Origin: Arhodomonas sp051195215
Lineage (GTDB): Bacteria > Pseudomonadota > Gammaproteobacteria > Nitrococcales > Nitrococcaceae
Length of the DNA stretch: 64,000 nucleotides
Direction of reading: 5' to 3'
NCBI RefSeq assembly: GCF_051195215.1
Contig: NZ_JBNAZM010000003.1
Span: 62,001 to 126,000 of the forward strand
In this document: positions 54,770 to 63,170 of the stretch, in pieces
Layout of the letters: every line of letters begins with the position of its first letter
Position numbering within the stretch: the stretch's first letter is position 1
Notes under the pieces: generated by a model
Database searches by the model: none
What the model was told of the DNA's origin: nothing
What the model saw: the letters and a program-made list of their open reading frames with translations, nothing else
Translations under genes and position numbers: made by a program

Positions 54770-54968
54770 ATGCAGCACATCGCGTTTCCGGCTGCGCAAT
54801 AGCGCATGCCGGGTCCGTTCAAGCCCTGTGTAGGGGTGATGGTCGGGTCGGCAACGGAGGCATGACGGGGCTGGGACCCCACGACAATCGGCGCCGCCTT
54901 GCATGGGCGCACGCACACCGGATAATAGGTCGCCTCCCAGACTCTCGGATGGACGACCTCCCGGCGCT

Positions 54969-56729
54969 ATGAAACAGCAGCTCGCGCAACTCGTGGAACA
55001 GGCGATCGCCACCCTCAAGGCCGACGGCGCCCTGCCGGCGGACCTCGAACTGGATGTCCAGATCGAGCGAGGCCGTGGCGAGGGCCATGGCGACTTCGCC
55101 ACCAACACCGCCATGCGGCTCGCCAAGCCGGCCAAACGACCGCCGCGGGAGATCGCCCAGGCGCTGGTGGAAGCCCTGCCGGCACACGAGCACGTCGAGC
55201 GCGTGGAGATTGCCGGCCCCGGCTTCATCAACTTCTTCCTCACCGCCGACGCAGCCTTCGACGTGGTCCGCCGCATCCATCGCGAGGCGGAAATCTTCGG
55301 CCGCGGCCATGTGGGCGCCGGGCGGCGCATCCTCGTGGAGTTCGTCTCCGCCAACCCCACCGGGCCGCTCCACGTGGGCCACGGGCGGGGCGCCGCATTC
55401 GGCAGCGCACTGGCCAATCTGCTGGCCACGGCGGGATTCGACGTCCACCGCGAGTACTACGTCAACGACGCCGGCCGGCAAATGGACATCCTCGCCGTCT
55501 CGGTACTCCTGCGCTACCTGGAGGTCTGCGGCGAGTCGCCCCGCTTCCCGGACAACGGCTACCGCGGCGACTACATCCGCGACATCGCCGCGGACCTGCA
55601 CCGCCGGGACGGCGATGCCTACCGGGTCGACACCGCGGCGCTGATGGCGGACCTGCCACCAGACGCCGCCGACGGCGGTGACAAGGAGCAGCACGTGGAT
55701 GCCCTCGTCGTCCGCGCCCGGGAGCTCCTCGGCGAGACGCGCTACCGCGCCGTCCACCAGGCGGCGCTGGATGCCATCCTCGCCGATATCCGCGACGACC
55801 TCGCCGAGTTCTCGGTGACCTTCGACCGCTGGTTCTCCGAGCGCAGCCTCACCGACGATGGCGCTGTCGCCCGCACCATCGAGCGGCTGCAGGAAGCCGG
55901 CCATCTCTACGAGGAAAACGGCGCCCTGTGGTTCCGCGCCACGGCCTTCGGCGACGACAAGGACCGGGTCGTGCGCCGCGCCGACGGGCTGACCACCTAT
56001 TTCGCCTCGGACATCGCCTATCACCTGGACAAGTTCGAGCGCGGCTTCGATCAGCTCATCGACGTCTTCGGCGCCGACCACCACGGCTACATGGCGCGGG
56101 TACGCGCCAGCCTGGAGGCCTTCGGCTACCCCGCCGACCGCCTCGAGTTCCGCCTGGTGCAGTTCGCCATCCTCTACCGGGGCAGCGAGCGGTTGTCCAT
56201 GTCCACGCGCTCGGGGGAGTTCGTCACCCTGCGCGAGCTGCGCGACGAGGTCGGCCGTGACGCCGCGCGCTTCTTCTACGTCATGCGCAAGCCCGAGCAG
56301 CACCTGGATTTCGACCTGGAGCTCGCCAAGTCCGAATCCTCGGACAACCCGGTGTACTACGTGCAGTACGCCCACGCGCGTATCTGCAGCGTGCTCGGCC
56401 AGCTCGCCGACAAGGGGCTCGACCACGAGGTCGAGGCAGGCTTCGCCACGCTGGCGAAGCTCACCGAGGATCACGAGCAGGCGCTGATCACCCAGCTGGA
56501 CCGCTTCCCGGAGATGGTCGAGAGCGCGGCGCTCGCCCACGAGCCGCACCAGATCGCCCACTACCTGCGCGAGCTCGCCAACGCCTTCCACACCTACTAC
56601 AACGCACACCAGTTCCTCGTGGATGACGACGGCCTGCGCAACGCACGGCTGAACCTGATCCTGGCGACCCGACAGGTGCTGCGCAACGGCCTTGCCATCC
56701 TCGGCGTCTCGGCACCGGAGAGCATGTAA
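54969..56729 (+). CDS. argS: arginyl-tRNA synthetase
   Basis: This is a 586-residue class I synthetase. The N-terminal Arg-specific domain (residues 1-100) includes PGFINFFLTADAAFDVVRRI. The HIGH motif appears as HVGHGRGAAF in FVSANPTGPLHVGHGRG. The region MSTRSGEFVTLRELRDEVGR stands where KMSK lies and is degenerate, as is common in ArgRS. The anticodon-binding domain has YVQYAHARICSVLGQLADKG and a LANAFHTYYNAHQFL-type end. The length fits the family. The SPOR gene follows 2 bp after the stop. Confidence 0.96.
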   Translation: MKQQLAQLVEQAIATLKADGALPADLELDVQIERGRGEGHGDFATNTAMRLAKPAKRPPREIAQALVEALPAHEHVERVEIAGPGFINFFLTADAAFDVVRRIHREAEIFGRGHVGAGRRILVEFVSANPTGPLHVGHGRGAAFGSALANLLATAGFDVHREYYVNDAGRQMDILAVSVLLRYLEVCGESPRFPDNGYRGDYIRDIAADLHRRDGDAYRVDTAALMADLPPDAADGGDKEQHVDALVVRARELLGETRYRAVHQAALDAILADIRDDLAEFSVTFDRWFSERSLTDDGAVARTIERLQEAGHLYEENGALWFRATAFGDDKDRVVRRADGLTTYFASDIAYHLDKFERGFDQLIDVFGADHHGYMARVRASLEAFGYPADRLEFRLVQFAILYRGSERLSMSTRSGEFVTLRELRDEVGRDAARFFYVMRKPEQHLDFDLELAKSESSDNPVYYVQYAHARICSVLGQLADKGLDHEVEAGFATLAKLTEDHEQALITQLDRFPEMVESAALAHEPHQIAHYLRELANAFHTYYNAHQFLVDDDGLRNARLNLILATRQVLRNGLAILGVSAPESM

Positions 56730-56731
56730 TC

Positions 56732-57445
56732 GTGGCAAAGCGCAGCGGCCGACAGGCGAGCGGACGCCGCAAGACCAGCTCGCGTCGCACCGCCAGCGGC
56801 CGCTCCCTGCCCGGATGGGTTTGGGGGCTCGCGGGCCTGGGGGTCGGGCTCGGCGTCGCCTACCTGGTACACCTGCATCACACCGAAGGCGGGCCGGAGC
56901 AGGTCGCACGACTGTTTGACGAACCGGCCCGGGAACGCCCGGCCGACGACACCCCCGCCGAGTCGAAGAAGGACAAACCCCGCTTCGAATTCTACCGCCT
57001 GCTGCCGGAGCAGGAAGTCGAAGTGCCTTCCGACAACGAGGGCAGCGAGACATCGAACACACGCCCGCCCAAGCGGCCGGAACCGGAACCGCAGCCTGCC
57101 CGGGAACCAACGACCACCCCGGAACGCGATCAGCGGGCAACGGCGGCCGGCAGCGATGCCCCCGGGAACGACACCGAGACCACGGCTTCCGCCGACACCG
57201 GCAGCAACCAGCGCTACCTTCTGCAGGCCGGCTCATTCCGCAACGCCGCCGACGCCGACCGTATGAAGGCCAAGCTCGCACTCCTCGGCGTCGAGGTACG
57301 CATTCAGAAGGTCGAGCTCGCCGGCGGCGAGCTCTGGCACCGTGTGCGCATCGGCCCCTACGGCGAACGCGCCCGGGTCAACCGGATCCGTCAGCGCCTG
57401 CAGGACAACGGCGTGGAAACGATCCTGCTCAAACGCGGCCGCTGA
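56732..57445 (+). CDS. SPOR-domain membrane protein
   Basis: This is a 237-residue protein. A basic N-tail is followed by one membrane helix (WVWGLAGLGVGLGVAYLVHL), a proline/glutamate/threonine-rich periplasmic linker, and a C-terminal SPOR domain (YLLQAGSFRNAADADRMKAK, WHRVRIGPYGERARVNRIRQ). SPOR domains bind denuded septal peptidoglycan; this one resembles FtsN in layout but is shorter. A gene of this type directly behind argS is a common gammaproteobacterial arrangement. The GTG start is 2 bp after the argS stop. Confidence 0.92.
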   Translation: MAKRSGRQASGRRKTSSRRTASGRSLPGWVWGLAGLGVGLGVAYLVHLHHTEGGPEQVARLFDEPARERPADDTPAESKKDKPRFEFYRLLPEQEVEVPSDNEGSETSNTRPPKRPEPEPQPAREPTTTPERDQRATAAGSDAPGNDTETTASADTGSNQRYLLQAGSFRNAADADRMKAKLALLGVEVRIQKVELAGGELWHRVRIGPYGERARVNRIRQRLQDNGVETILLKRGR

Positions 57446-57470
57446 CCCCGGCCCCGGGCGGAAGAGACGC

Positions 57471-58374
57471 TCACTCCGCGTCCCACGGCGGGGTTCCCGC
57501 AAAGCGTTCGTGCAGGAAGTCGATGAAGCTACGGACCTTCGCGGGCAGATATCGGCCCGCCGGATACACCGCCTGGATCGGCGTCGCGGCCGGGCGATAG
57601 TCCGGCAACAGCCCGACGAGACGGCCACTTCGCAGATCGTCGCCCACGATGAAGGTGGGCGCCAGGGCGATGCCCTCCCCGCGCAGGGCGGCGGCACGCA
57701 GGAACTCCCCGTTATTGGCCCGCAGACGCGGACGGATCGGCACCACGATATCGCCGCCGGAACCGGCAAAACGCCAGCGCCCGTGGGGCGGTCGGTAGCT
57801 GTATTCGAGGCAGGCGTGCCCGGTGAGCTCCCCGGGCGTGGCAGGGGCACCGTGCCGTGCCAGGTATGCCGGCGCGGCGCATAGTGCGAATCGGCTCGAG
57901 CTCAGCCGCCGGGCGACCAGGCTGGAGTCGGGCAGCTCGCCGATACGCACCGCGACGTCGAACCCCTCGGCGATGAGATCGACGGCTCGGTCGCTCAGTT
58001 CCACCTCCACGGTGACATCCGGGTACTCGCGCAGATAGTCGGTCACCACCGGCGCGAGGTGCATCGTGCCGAACGTCACCGGCGCGCTCACCCGCATGTG
58101 CCCCCGCGGCACGGTGCGCCGGCGGCCCGCGTCGTCCCGGGCGGCGGCCACCTCGTCGAGAATGCCGACGCAGCGCCGGTAAAACGCCTCCCCCGCCTCG
58201 GTCAGCGCACCCGCCGCGTGGTCCGGTCGAACAGCCGCGTGCCGAGCCACTGCTCCAGGGCCTTGATCTGCTTGCTCACCGCTGCCGCCGTGAGGTTCAG
58301 CTGGCCGGCCGCGCCAGCGAAGCTGCCCGCTTCGACCACGTGGCGGAAGACAACCATGCTCCGGAAGGTATCCA
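57471..58374 (-). pseudogene. LysR-family regulator disrupted by a frameshift
   Basis: From the ATG at 58374 the frame reads MDTFRSMVVFRHVVEAGSFA, then the LysR helix-turn-helix (LNLTAAAVSKQIKALEQWLG), then LFDRTTRRVR and a stop at about 58205. The other frame continues with ALTEAGEAFYRRCVGILDEV and the full effector domain to 57471. A single missing base in the codon after TTRRV, near 58207, explains the break. The C-terminal domain is intact (VEVELSDRAVDLIAEGFDVA). It is divergent from an SDR gene, its probable target. A sequencing error is possible. Confidence 0.85.
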
Positions 58375-58493
58375 TACGCCTTCTTCAGACAAGTAACCAA
58401 AAGTTGAAAATCATTTAATCATATTTGCCATTATAAACTTGTCATTGCGCTGCCAGACTCCTTCCCACGCCCAACCAACGAAGGAGTGCAACG

Positions 58494-59220
58494 ATGCAGC
58501 TGACCAACCGAGTCGCATTGGTAACCGGTGCCTCACGGGGGATCGGGCGCGCCATCGCCGAACGTCTGGCCGAAGCGGGAGCCCGGGTAGTGGTGAACTA
58601 CAGCCGCGGCCGCAGCGGTGCCGAGGAAACCGTCCGACGGATCACGGCCACCGACGCCGAAGCGATCGCCATACAGGCCGACGTCAGCCAGCCCGGGGAC
58701 GTAAAGCGGCTGTTCGACGAATCCGCCCGCACCTTCGGCGAGCCCGGAATCGTCGTCGCCAACGCCGGCACGCTGGGGGTTCAGAACCTCGCCGAGGCAA
58801 CCGTCGAGGACTACGAGTCGGGGTTTGCCGTCAATGCCCGGGGCACCTTCCTGACCTACGCGGAAGCCGCCCGGCGGGTGCCGGACGGCGGACGCATCAT
58901 CGGCTTCTCCACCAAGCTGACGCTCCAGGGCAGTCCCGGTCTCGGGATCTACTCCGCCAGCAAGGCCGCCGTGGAGCAATTCACCAAGATACTGGCGAAG
59001 GAGCTCGGCGGTCGCGAGATCACGGTGAACGCAGTCTCGCCGGGGGCCACCGACACGGACATGCTGCTACCGGCGGCGCGCGATGCGATGCCGGGTCTCC
59101 CCCCCCCTGGGGCGGCTCGGTGAGCCCGAAGAGATCGCCAACGTCGTGGCGTTTCTCGCCTCCGACGAGGCGTGCTGGGTGACCGGCCAGGTCGTCGGCG
59201 CCAACGGCGGCGTGGTGTAG
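58494..59220 (+). pseudogene. short-chain dehydrogenase/reductase with a frameshift in a poly-C tract
   Basis: The SDR frame from ATG 58494 has the Rossmann motif TGASRGIG, the catalytic YSASK in GIYSASKAAVEQF and IIGFSTKL for the active serine. At 59099-59107 a run of nine C shifts the frame, which then ends at about 59123 (GLPPPGAAR). With eight C the protein would continue as LGRLGEPEEIANVVAFLASD to VTGQVVGANGGVV and stop at 59220, the normal family end. This may be a broken gene, a slipping tract or a sequencing error. The start has GAAGGAG upstream. Confidence 0.85.
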
Positions 59221-59273
59221 CGCTGGACCGAAGAGCGCGGCAACACCTGCCGCGCTCCGTGCGGAAACCGGGC

Positions 59274-60260
59274 TCAATCCGCCGGTTGCCTGGCAACCGG
59301 CCCGCCGCGGCCGACGGTGAACAGGAAGGCCGGCGCGCCGGCGATGAGATACCAGTGGAAGGTGCAGAAGCGCCACACCAGCAGCGCGGCAGCGAGTACC
59401 GGCGCGTCCACCCACGCCGACAGCATCATGCCGAAGCCCACCTCCACACCGCCGGATCCGCCGGGCAGCAAACTCAGGTGGCCGATGAAAAGCGAGACGG
59501 CCTGGGTGATGAACAGCCACGCCCACGGTTGCGGATCACCGAGCAGCAGAAAGATCACCGGCACGATACCGTAGCGCAGCAGCCAGTGTGCGGCGCAGAA
59601 GCCGTACAGCGCGGCGAGCCGCCACCGCCCCAGCCCCAGCATCAGACGCACCGCCGCACGGAAGCGGATCAGCGCCCGCCCGAGCCGCCAGCGGTAGCGG
59701 TGGAGAACCGGCAGGCGGCGGAAAATACGGCCGAGCCACAGCGCCAGCGGCCGGTAGTGACGCGGAAGCCAGAGCAGCAACGCAAAACCCGCCGGCGCGC
59801 CAAGGCCGGCCACCAGCACGTACTGAAGCGGCACATCACCGAGCACCAACAGCGCTGCAAGCGGCAGGAAAGTGGCGAAGAACGCGAAGTCGGTAATCTG
59901 GTCGAGTACCACGAGCGCACCGGCCTCCGGCACCCCCAGTCCGCGGCGGGTGAACAGCAACACGCTGGTCGCCGGACCGCCGGTGTACGCCGGGGTGGCG
60001 GTGCCGGCGAACTCTATGCTCAGCACCTTGGCGAAGGTCTCACGTAACGGCAGCCGTAACCCGAAAGCGCCGGCAAGCAGGCGCAAACGGAATGCATTGC
60101 ACACCCAGCCGGCAGTCACCATGGCGATCAACGGCAGCAATCCCCAGGGCGGGAAACGATCGAGGGCATCGAGCAGGCCGACGCCGCCGCCGAGCCACAC
60201 AGGAATGGCCGCGGAAATGAGCACGCTCGCCAGCAGCGCGAGCACCCAATGGCGCCTCAC
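59274..60260 (-). CDS. flippase-like membrane protein (LPG synthase TM / UPF0104 family)
   Basis: This is a 328-residue polytopic protein with about eight membrane segments. Family blocks are GWVCNAFRLRLLAGAFGLRL, FAGTATPAYTGGPATSVLLF and LSLLPGGSGGVEVGFGMMLS, typical of the lysylphosphatidylglycerol synthase membrane domain (AglD2-like). It lacks the catalytic C-terminal transferase domain, so it is more likely a lipid transporter or flippase partner. The GTG start overlaps the stop of the deacetylase-like gene (GTGA). Confidence 0.85.
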   Translation of the reverse strand: MRRHWVLALLASVLISAAIPVWLGGGVGLLDALDRFPPWGLLPLIAMVTAGWVCNAFRLRLLAGAFGLRLPLRETFAKVLSIEFAGTATPAYTGGPATSVLLFTRRGLGVPEAGALVVLDQITDFAFFATFLPLAALLVLGDVPLQYVLVAGLGAPAGFALLLWLPRHYRPLALWLGRIFRRLPVLHRYRWRLGRALIRFRAAVRLMLGLGRWRLAALYGFCAAHWLLRYGIVPVIFLLLGDPQPWAWLFITQAVSLFIGHLSLLPGGSGGVEVGFGMMLSAWVDAPVLAAALLVWRFCTFHWYLIAGAPAFLFTVGRGGPVARQPAD

Positions 60261-60991
60261 CGGGGAGCTCCGGCGATCTCTGCGAGGGTCACCAGCCGTC
60301 GCCCGGCAATCAGGCGGTGAGCCTGGTGGCGGACCCTGGCGAAACCGTCCGAACGGTGAGCATCCGCCGGGTGCAGAGTCACGCGCAGGTACGAGGGACG
60401 TTGCAGGCCGCGCAGCGCGTTGACCGCCAGGCAGGTCAGCCGGCGCGGGCGACTGCGCATGCTCCAGGCAACCGCCGGGGCGCGGGCACAGCGATCGCCG
60501 GGGACAGCGTGAACGGTGTTACGCATGGCCAGGTAGGCTACCCCACTGTCGTCGATGGCGGAGCGCGCCTGCGCACCGGCCAGCCAGGCAGGGGGCACGA
60601 AGCCGGGCCGCGGCCAGCCGGCGTCACGGAACAGCTCGAGCCCCGCCCGCAGACGCCGGGCCGCCTCGTCATGGCCCAGCGCCGCGAACTCGCCTTCCCC
60701 GGCGGTCAGCCACCGGCGGGCGAAGCGCATCGCCACTTCTCCCCCGCCAGGCGACTCATCCAGATGAACATAGCCATGAAGCACCAGCTCGTCGCCCCGG
60801 GCGCGGCGGGCCGCCAGCCACTCCAGAAAGGGACGGTCGCCGACGGTGGGCGAGCACCGATGGTAGTACGGGACCACCAGCAAGGCCAGCGGCCCCACAC
60901 CGCGAGCGTCCAGCCAGTCCACGAGCCGGCGGCACAGCGGCCAGGTCGCCGGCGCGACGTCGTGGACCTCAACGCACGCCACGTCAGCCAT
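60257..60991 (-). CDS. DUF2334 / polysaccharide-deacetylase-like protein
   Basis: This is a 244-residue cytoplasmic protein. The DUF2334 deacetylase-like fold shows VEVHDVAPATWPLCRRLVDW (metal Asp/His region), DELVLHGYVHLDE (HxxxH-type pair) and GFVPPAWLAGAQARSAI. DUF2334 is related to NodB-type polysaccharide deacetylases. The ATG at 60991 overlaps the glycosyltransferase stop by 8 bp, so the three genes 62123 to 59274 form one coupled operon. The substrate is unknown. Confidence 0.82.
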   Translation of the reverse strand: MADVACVEVHDVAPATWPLCRRLVDWLDARGVGPLALLVVPYYHRCSPTVGDRPFLEWLAARRARGDELVLHGYVHLDESPGGGEVAMRFARRWLTAGEGEFAALGHDEAARRLRAGLELFRDAGWPRPGFVPPAWLAGAQARSAIDDSGVAYLAMRNTVHAVPGDRCARAPAVAWSMRSRPRRLTCLAVNALRGLQRPSYLRVTLHPADAHRSDGFARVRHQAHRLIAGRRLVTLAEIAGAPR

Positions 60992-62123
60992 GACCGTCCG
61001 GCACCGGCTCCAACGCCGCAGTCGGCGCCGCCACGCCCAGGCGCCGGTAGTGGGCGAGCAGCGTCGGAAACACCGCGCGCCAGGCGTGGTGCCGTTCAGC
61101 GGTCTCACGGGCAGTCCGGCCGAGCGCCCTGTGATCGGCATCGAACACCGCCGCCACCGCCCCAGCGAACGCCGCGGCATCGCCGGGGGGCGCAAGACGG
61201 CCCCACTGGGGCCGCACCAGCTCCGGCACCGCGCCGGCCTCGACGCCCACTACCGGCAGGCCGCAGGCCATGGCCTCCAGCACCACCAGCCCGAACGTCT
61301 CACACTCCCCCGCATGCACCAGCGCATCACAGCTGGCCAGCACCCGGGCAAGACCGGCCTCCTGAAATGGCAGCGTCGTCACGCGATCATCGATGCGAGC
61401 CATCCGCTCGGCGCCCACGAGCACCAGGTGGTACGGCGCCCCCAGGCGCCGCATCGATGCGCGCAGGACGTCCAGGCGCTTTTCCCGGGCGAGCCGGCCG
61501 GCGTAGACGAGCAGCCGCGTGGGGGCTGGCAGTCCGAGGCGTGCCACAAGCGCAGCCCGGTCGCCGTGACGTGGATGAAACAGCGCGACATCGACCCCTA
61601 GGGGCTGGTGGTGGGCATGCTCGATACCCATCGCCCGCAGCCGTTGTGTGAGCGTCGCACTGGGCGCGAGCACCAGATCAAAGCCGGCATAGAATCGACG
61701 CAGCCACGCCGCGACCGGACCGGCCGCCCACCGCCCGAGGCGCCGGCCCAGCAAGCGCGGCACATCGGAATGGCAGAAGCCCACGGCCGGAATACCCTGG
61801 CGCTGCGCCGCGTACCGGGCCGCGTGACCCGGTATCCAGGGGTCGCCGGCCTCGACCAGATCAGGCGCGAGAGCGGCAATCGCCTCCCGCCACGGACGCT
61901 CGTGCAGCGGGAAGCGGTAGCCCCCCGAGCCTGGCAACGGCGCCGCCGGCAAGGTATGAACGCCGTCGCCCGGGCGCGCGCCCGGCCCGCGAGGCACAAG
62001 CAGGGAATGGTGCACTCCCGGCTGCCGCCCGAACCAGCGCCGCTTGGCCCCGAGATAACGGCGCACCCCACCGCTGCGCTCGGCATACAAGGCGGTCACG
62101 TCCAGCACGTGCATCACGGCCAC
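60984..62123 (-). CDS. glycosyltransferase family 4
   Basis: This is a 379-residue GT-B glycosyltransferase. Family blocks are LDVTALYAERSGGVRRYLGA (acceptor loop), LVYAGRLAREKRLDVLRASM (nucleotide-sugar domain) and ECETFGLVVLEAMACGLPVV, the E-x7-E motif of GT4. It is cytoplasmic, with no membrane segment. As the first gene of the cassette it probably glycosylates a lipid acceptor that the LPG-type protein then handles; that link is inference from gene order. Confidence 0.92.
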   Translation of the reverse strand: MAVMHVLDVTALYAERSGGVRRYLGAKRRWFGRQPGVHHSLLVPRGPGARPGDGVHTLPAAPLPGSGGYRFPLHERPWREAIAALAPDLVEAGDPWIPGHAARYAAQRQGIPAVGFCHSDVPRLLGRRLGRWAAGPVAAWLRRFYAGFDLVLAPSATLTQRLRAMGIEHAHHQPLGVDVALFHPRHGDRAALVARLGLPAPTRLLVYAGRLAREKRLDVLRASMRRLGAPYHLVLVGAERMARIDDRVTTLPFQEAGLARVLASCDALVHAGECETFGLVVLEAMACGLPVVGVEAGAVPELVRPQWGRLAPPGDAAAFAGAVAAVFDADHRALGRTARETAERHHAWRAVFPTLLAHYRRLGVAAPTAALEPVPDGHG

Positions 62124-62285
62124 GCCTCCGCACTAGCCCAGACAGCAGTATGGCGCGGTTGTGTTGCGTGGCTATGGCGGGAGTGGGAACGAAGTTGAAC
62201 GTTCCGAGTGAGATACTGCGCTGGCACCGCGAGCGCGGACGCGCCTCTTGCAACTTGAAACTTTCAACTTGCCCCTGCGCTCGCC

Positions 62286-63170
62286 CTACAGCGAGCGCTT
62301 GTTCCCCTGCTCGAACATTTCGCGCTTCAGCCGATGGAGCGCGGAGATGTCCTCGTCGCCATGGCCCTGTTCCATGAGCTTTTCGTAGTGCTTGAGGGTC
62401 ATCTCCACCAGGGGCAGGGCCACGTTCATGTCGTCGAGCATCTCGCGGCAGAGGCTCAGGTCCTTGTGGTGGAGGGCAGCCTTGAAGCCGGGTTCGTAGA
62501 CGCCACGCACCATAGTCGGCCCGCGGTGGCTTAGGAACCAGTTGCCCGCGGCGCCGCCGCCGACGACCTCGATCACCCGGTCCATGTCCAGCCCCATCGC
62601 CTGGCCGAAGGCAAGGGCCTCGCTCACGGCCTGGTTGATGCCGGCGGCCATGATCTGGTTGACCGCCTTGGTCGCCTGACCGCTGCCCGATTCGCCCATA
62701 TGGGTCACGGACTTGGCGATCGCCTCCAGCGCGGGCATGGCCTGCACCAGCGCCTCGGCATCACCGCCGACCATCACCACGAGCTGCCCTTTCTCAGCGC
62801 CCTCCCTGCCACCGGAAACCGGCGCGTCGAGAAAGCGGGCGCCGGTGGCCGCCACCCGTTCGGCGGCGTCGCGCACGGTGGCCACGCCGATGGTGGAGGT
62901 ATCCACCACCACCTTGCCGGCTTCAAGCGCCGGGGTGATGGCGTCGACCATCTCCAGCACGTCCGCGTCCGCGGCGACGCAGGTCAGCACCACATCGCAT
63001 TCCTCGGCGAGCGCGTCCGGCACCGGCGCGACGGGTACCTCAAGCTCATCGGCGAGCGCCACCGCCCGCTCGCGCGTGCGATTCCACACGCCCCCCAGCA
63101 AATCGTGGCGGGCGAGGTTGCGAGCCATGCCCGCGCCCATGGCGCCGAGTCCGATCACTCCCACATTCAT
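62286..63170 (-). CDS. beta-hydroxyacid dehydrogenase (tartronate semialdehyde reductase / 3-hydroxyisobutyrate dehydrogenase type)
   Basis: This is a 294-residue NAD(P)-dependent enzyme. The Rossmann motif is VGVIGLGAMGAGMARNLARH, the substrate block is ARFLDAPVSGGREGAEKGQL, and the catalytic lysine lies in GSGQATKAVNQIMAAGINQA. The balance of features fits GarR/GlxR or MmsB; specificity cannot be decided. The ATG at 63170 has a perfect AAGGAGGT site and overlaps the end of speA (ATGA), an unusual neighbour. Confidence 0.9.
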   Translation of the reverse strand: MNVGVIGLGAMGAGMARNLARHDLLGGVWNRTRERAVALADELEVPVAPVPDALAEECDVVLTCVAADADVLEMVDAITPALEAGKVVVDTSTIGVATVRDAAERVAATGARFLDAPVSGGREGAEKGQLVVMVGGDAEALVQAMPALEAIAKSVTHMGESGSGQATKAVNQIMAAGINQAVSEALAFGQAMGLDMDRVIEVVGGGAAGNWFLSHRGPTMVRGVYEPGFKAALHHKDLSLCREMLDDMNVALPLVEMTLKHYEKLMEQGHGDEDISALHRLKREMFEQGNKRSL

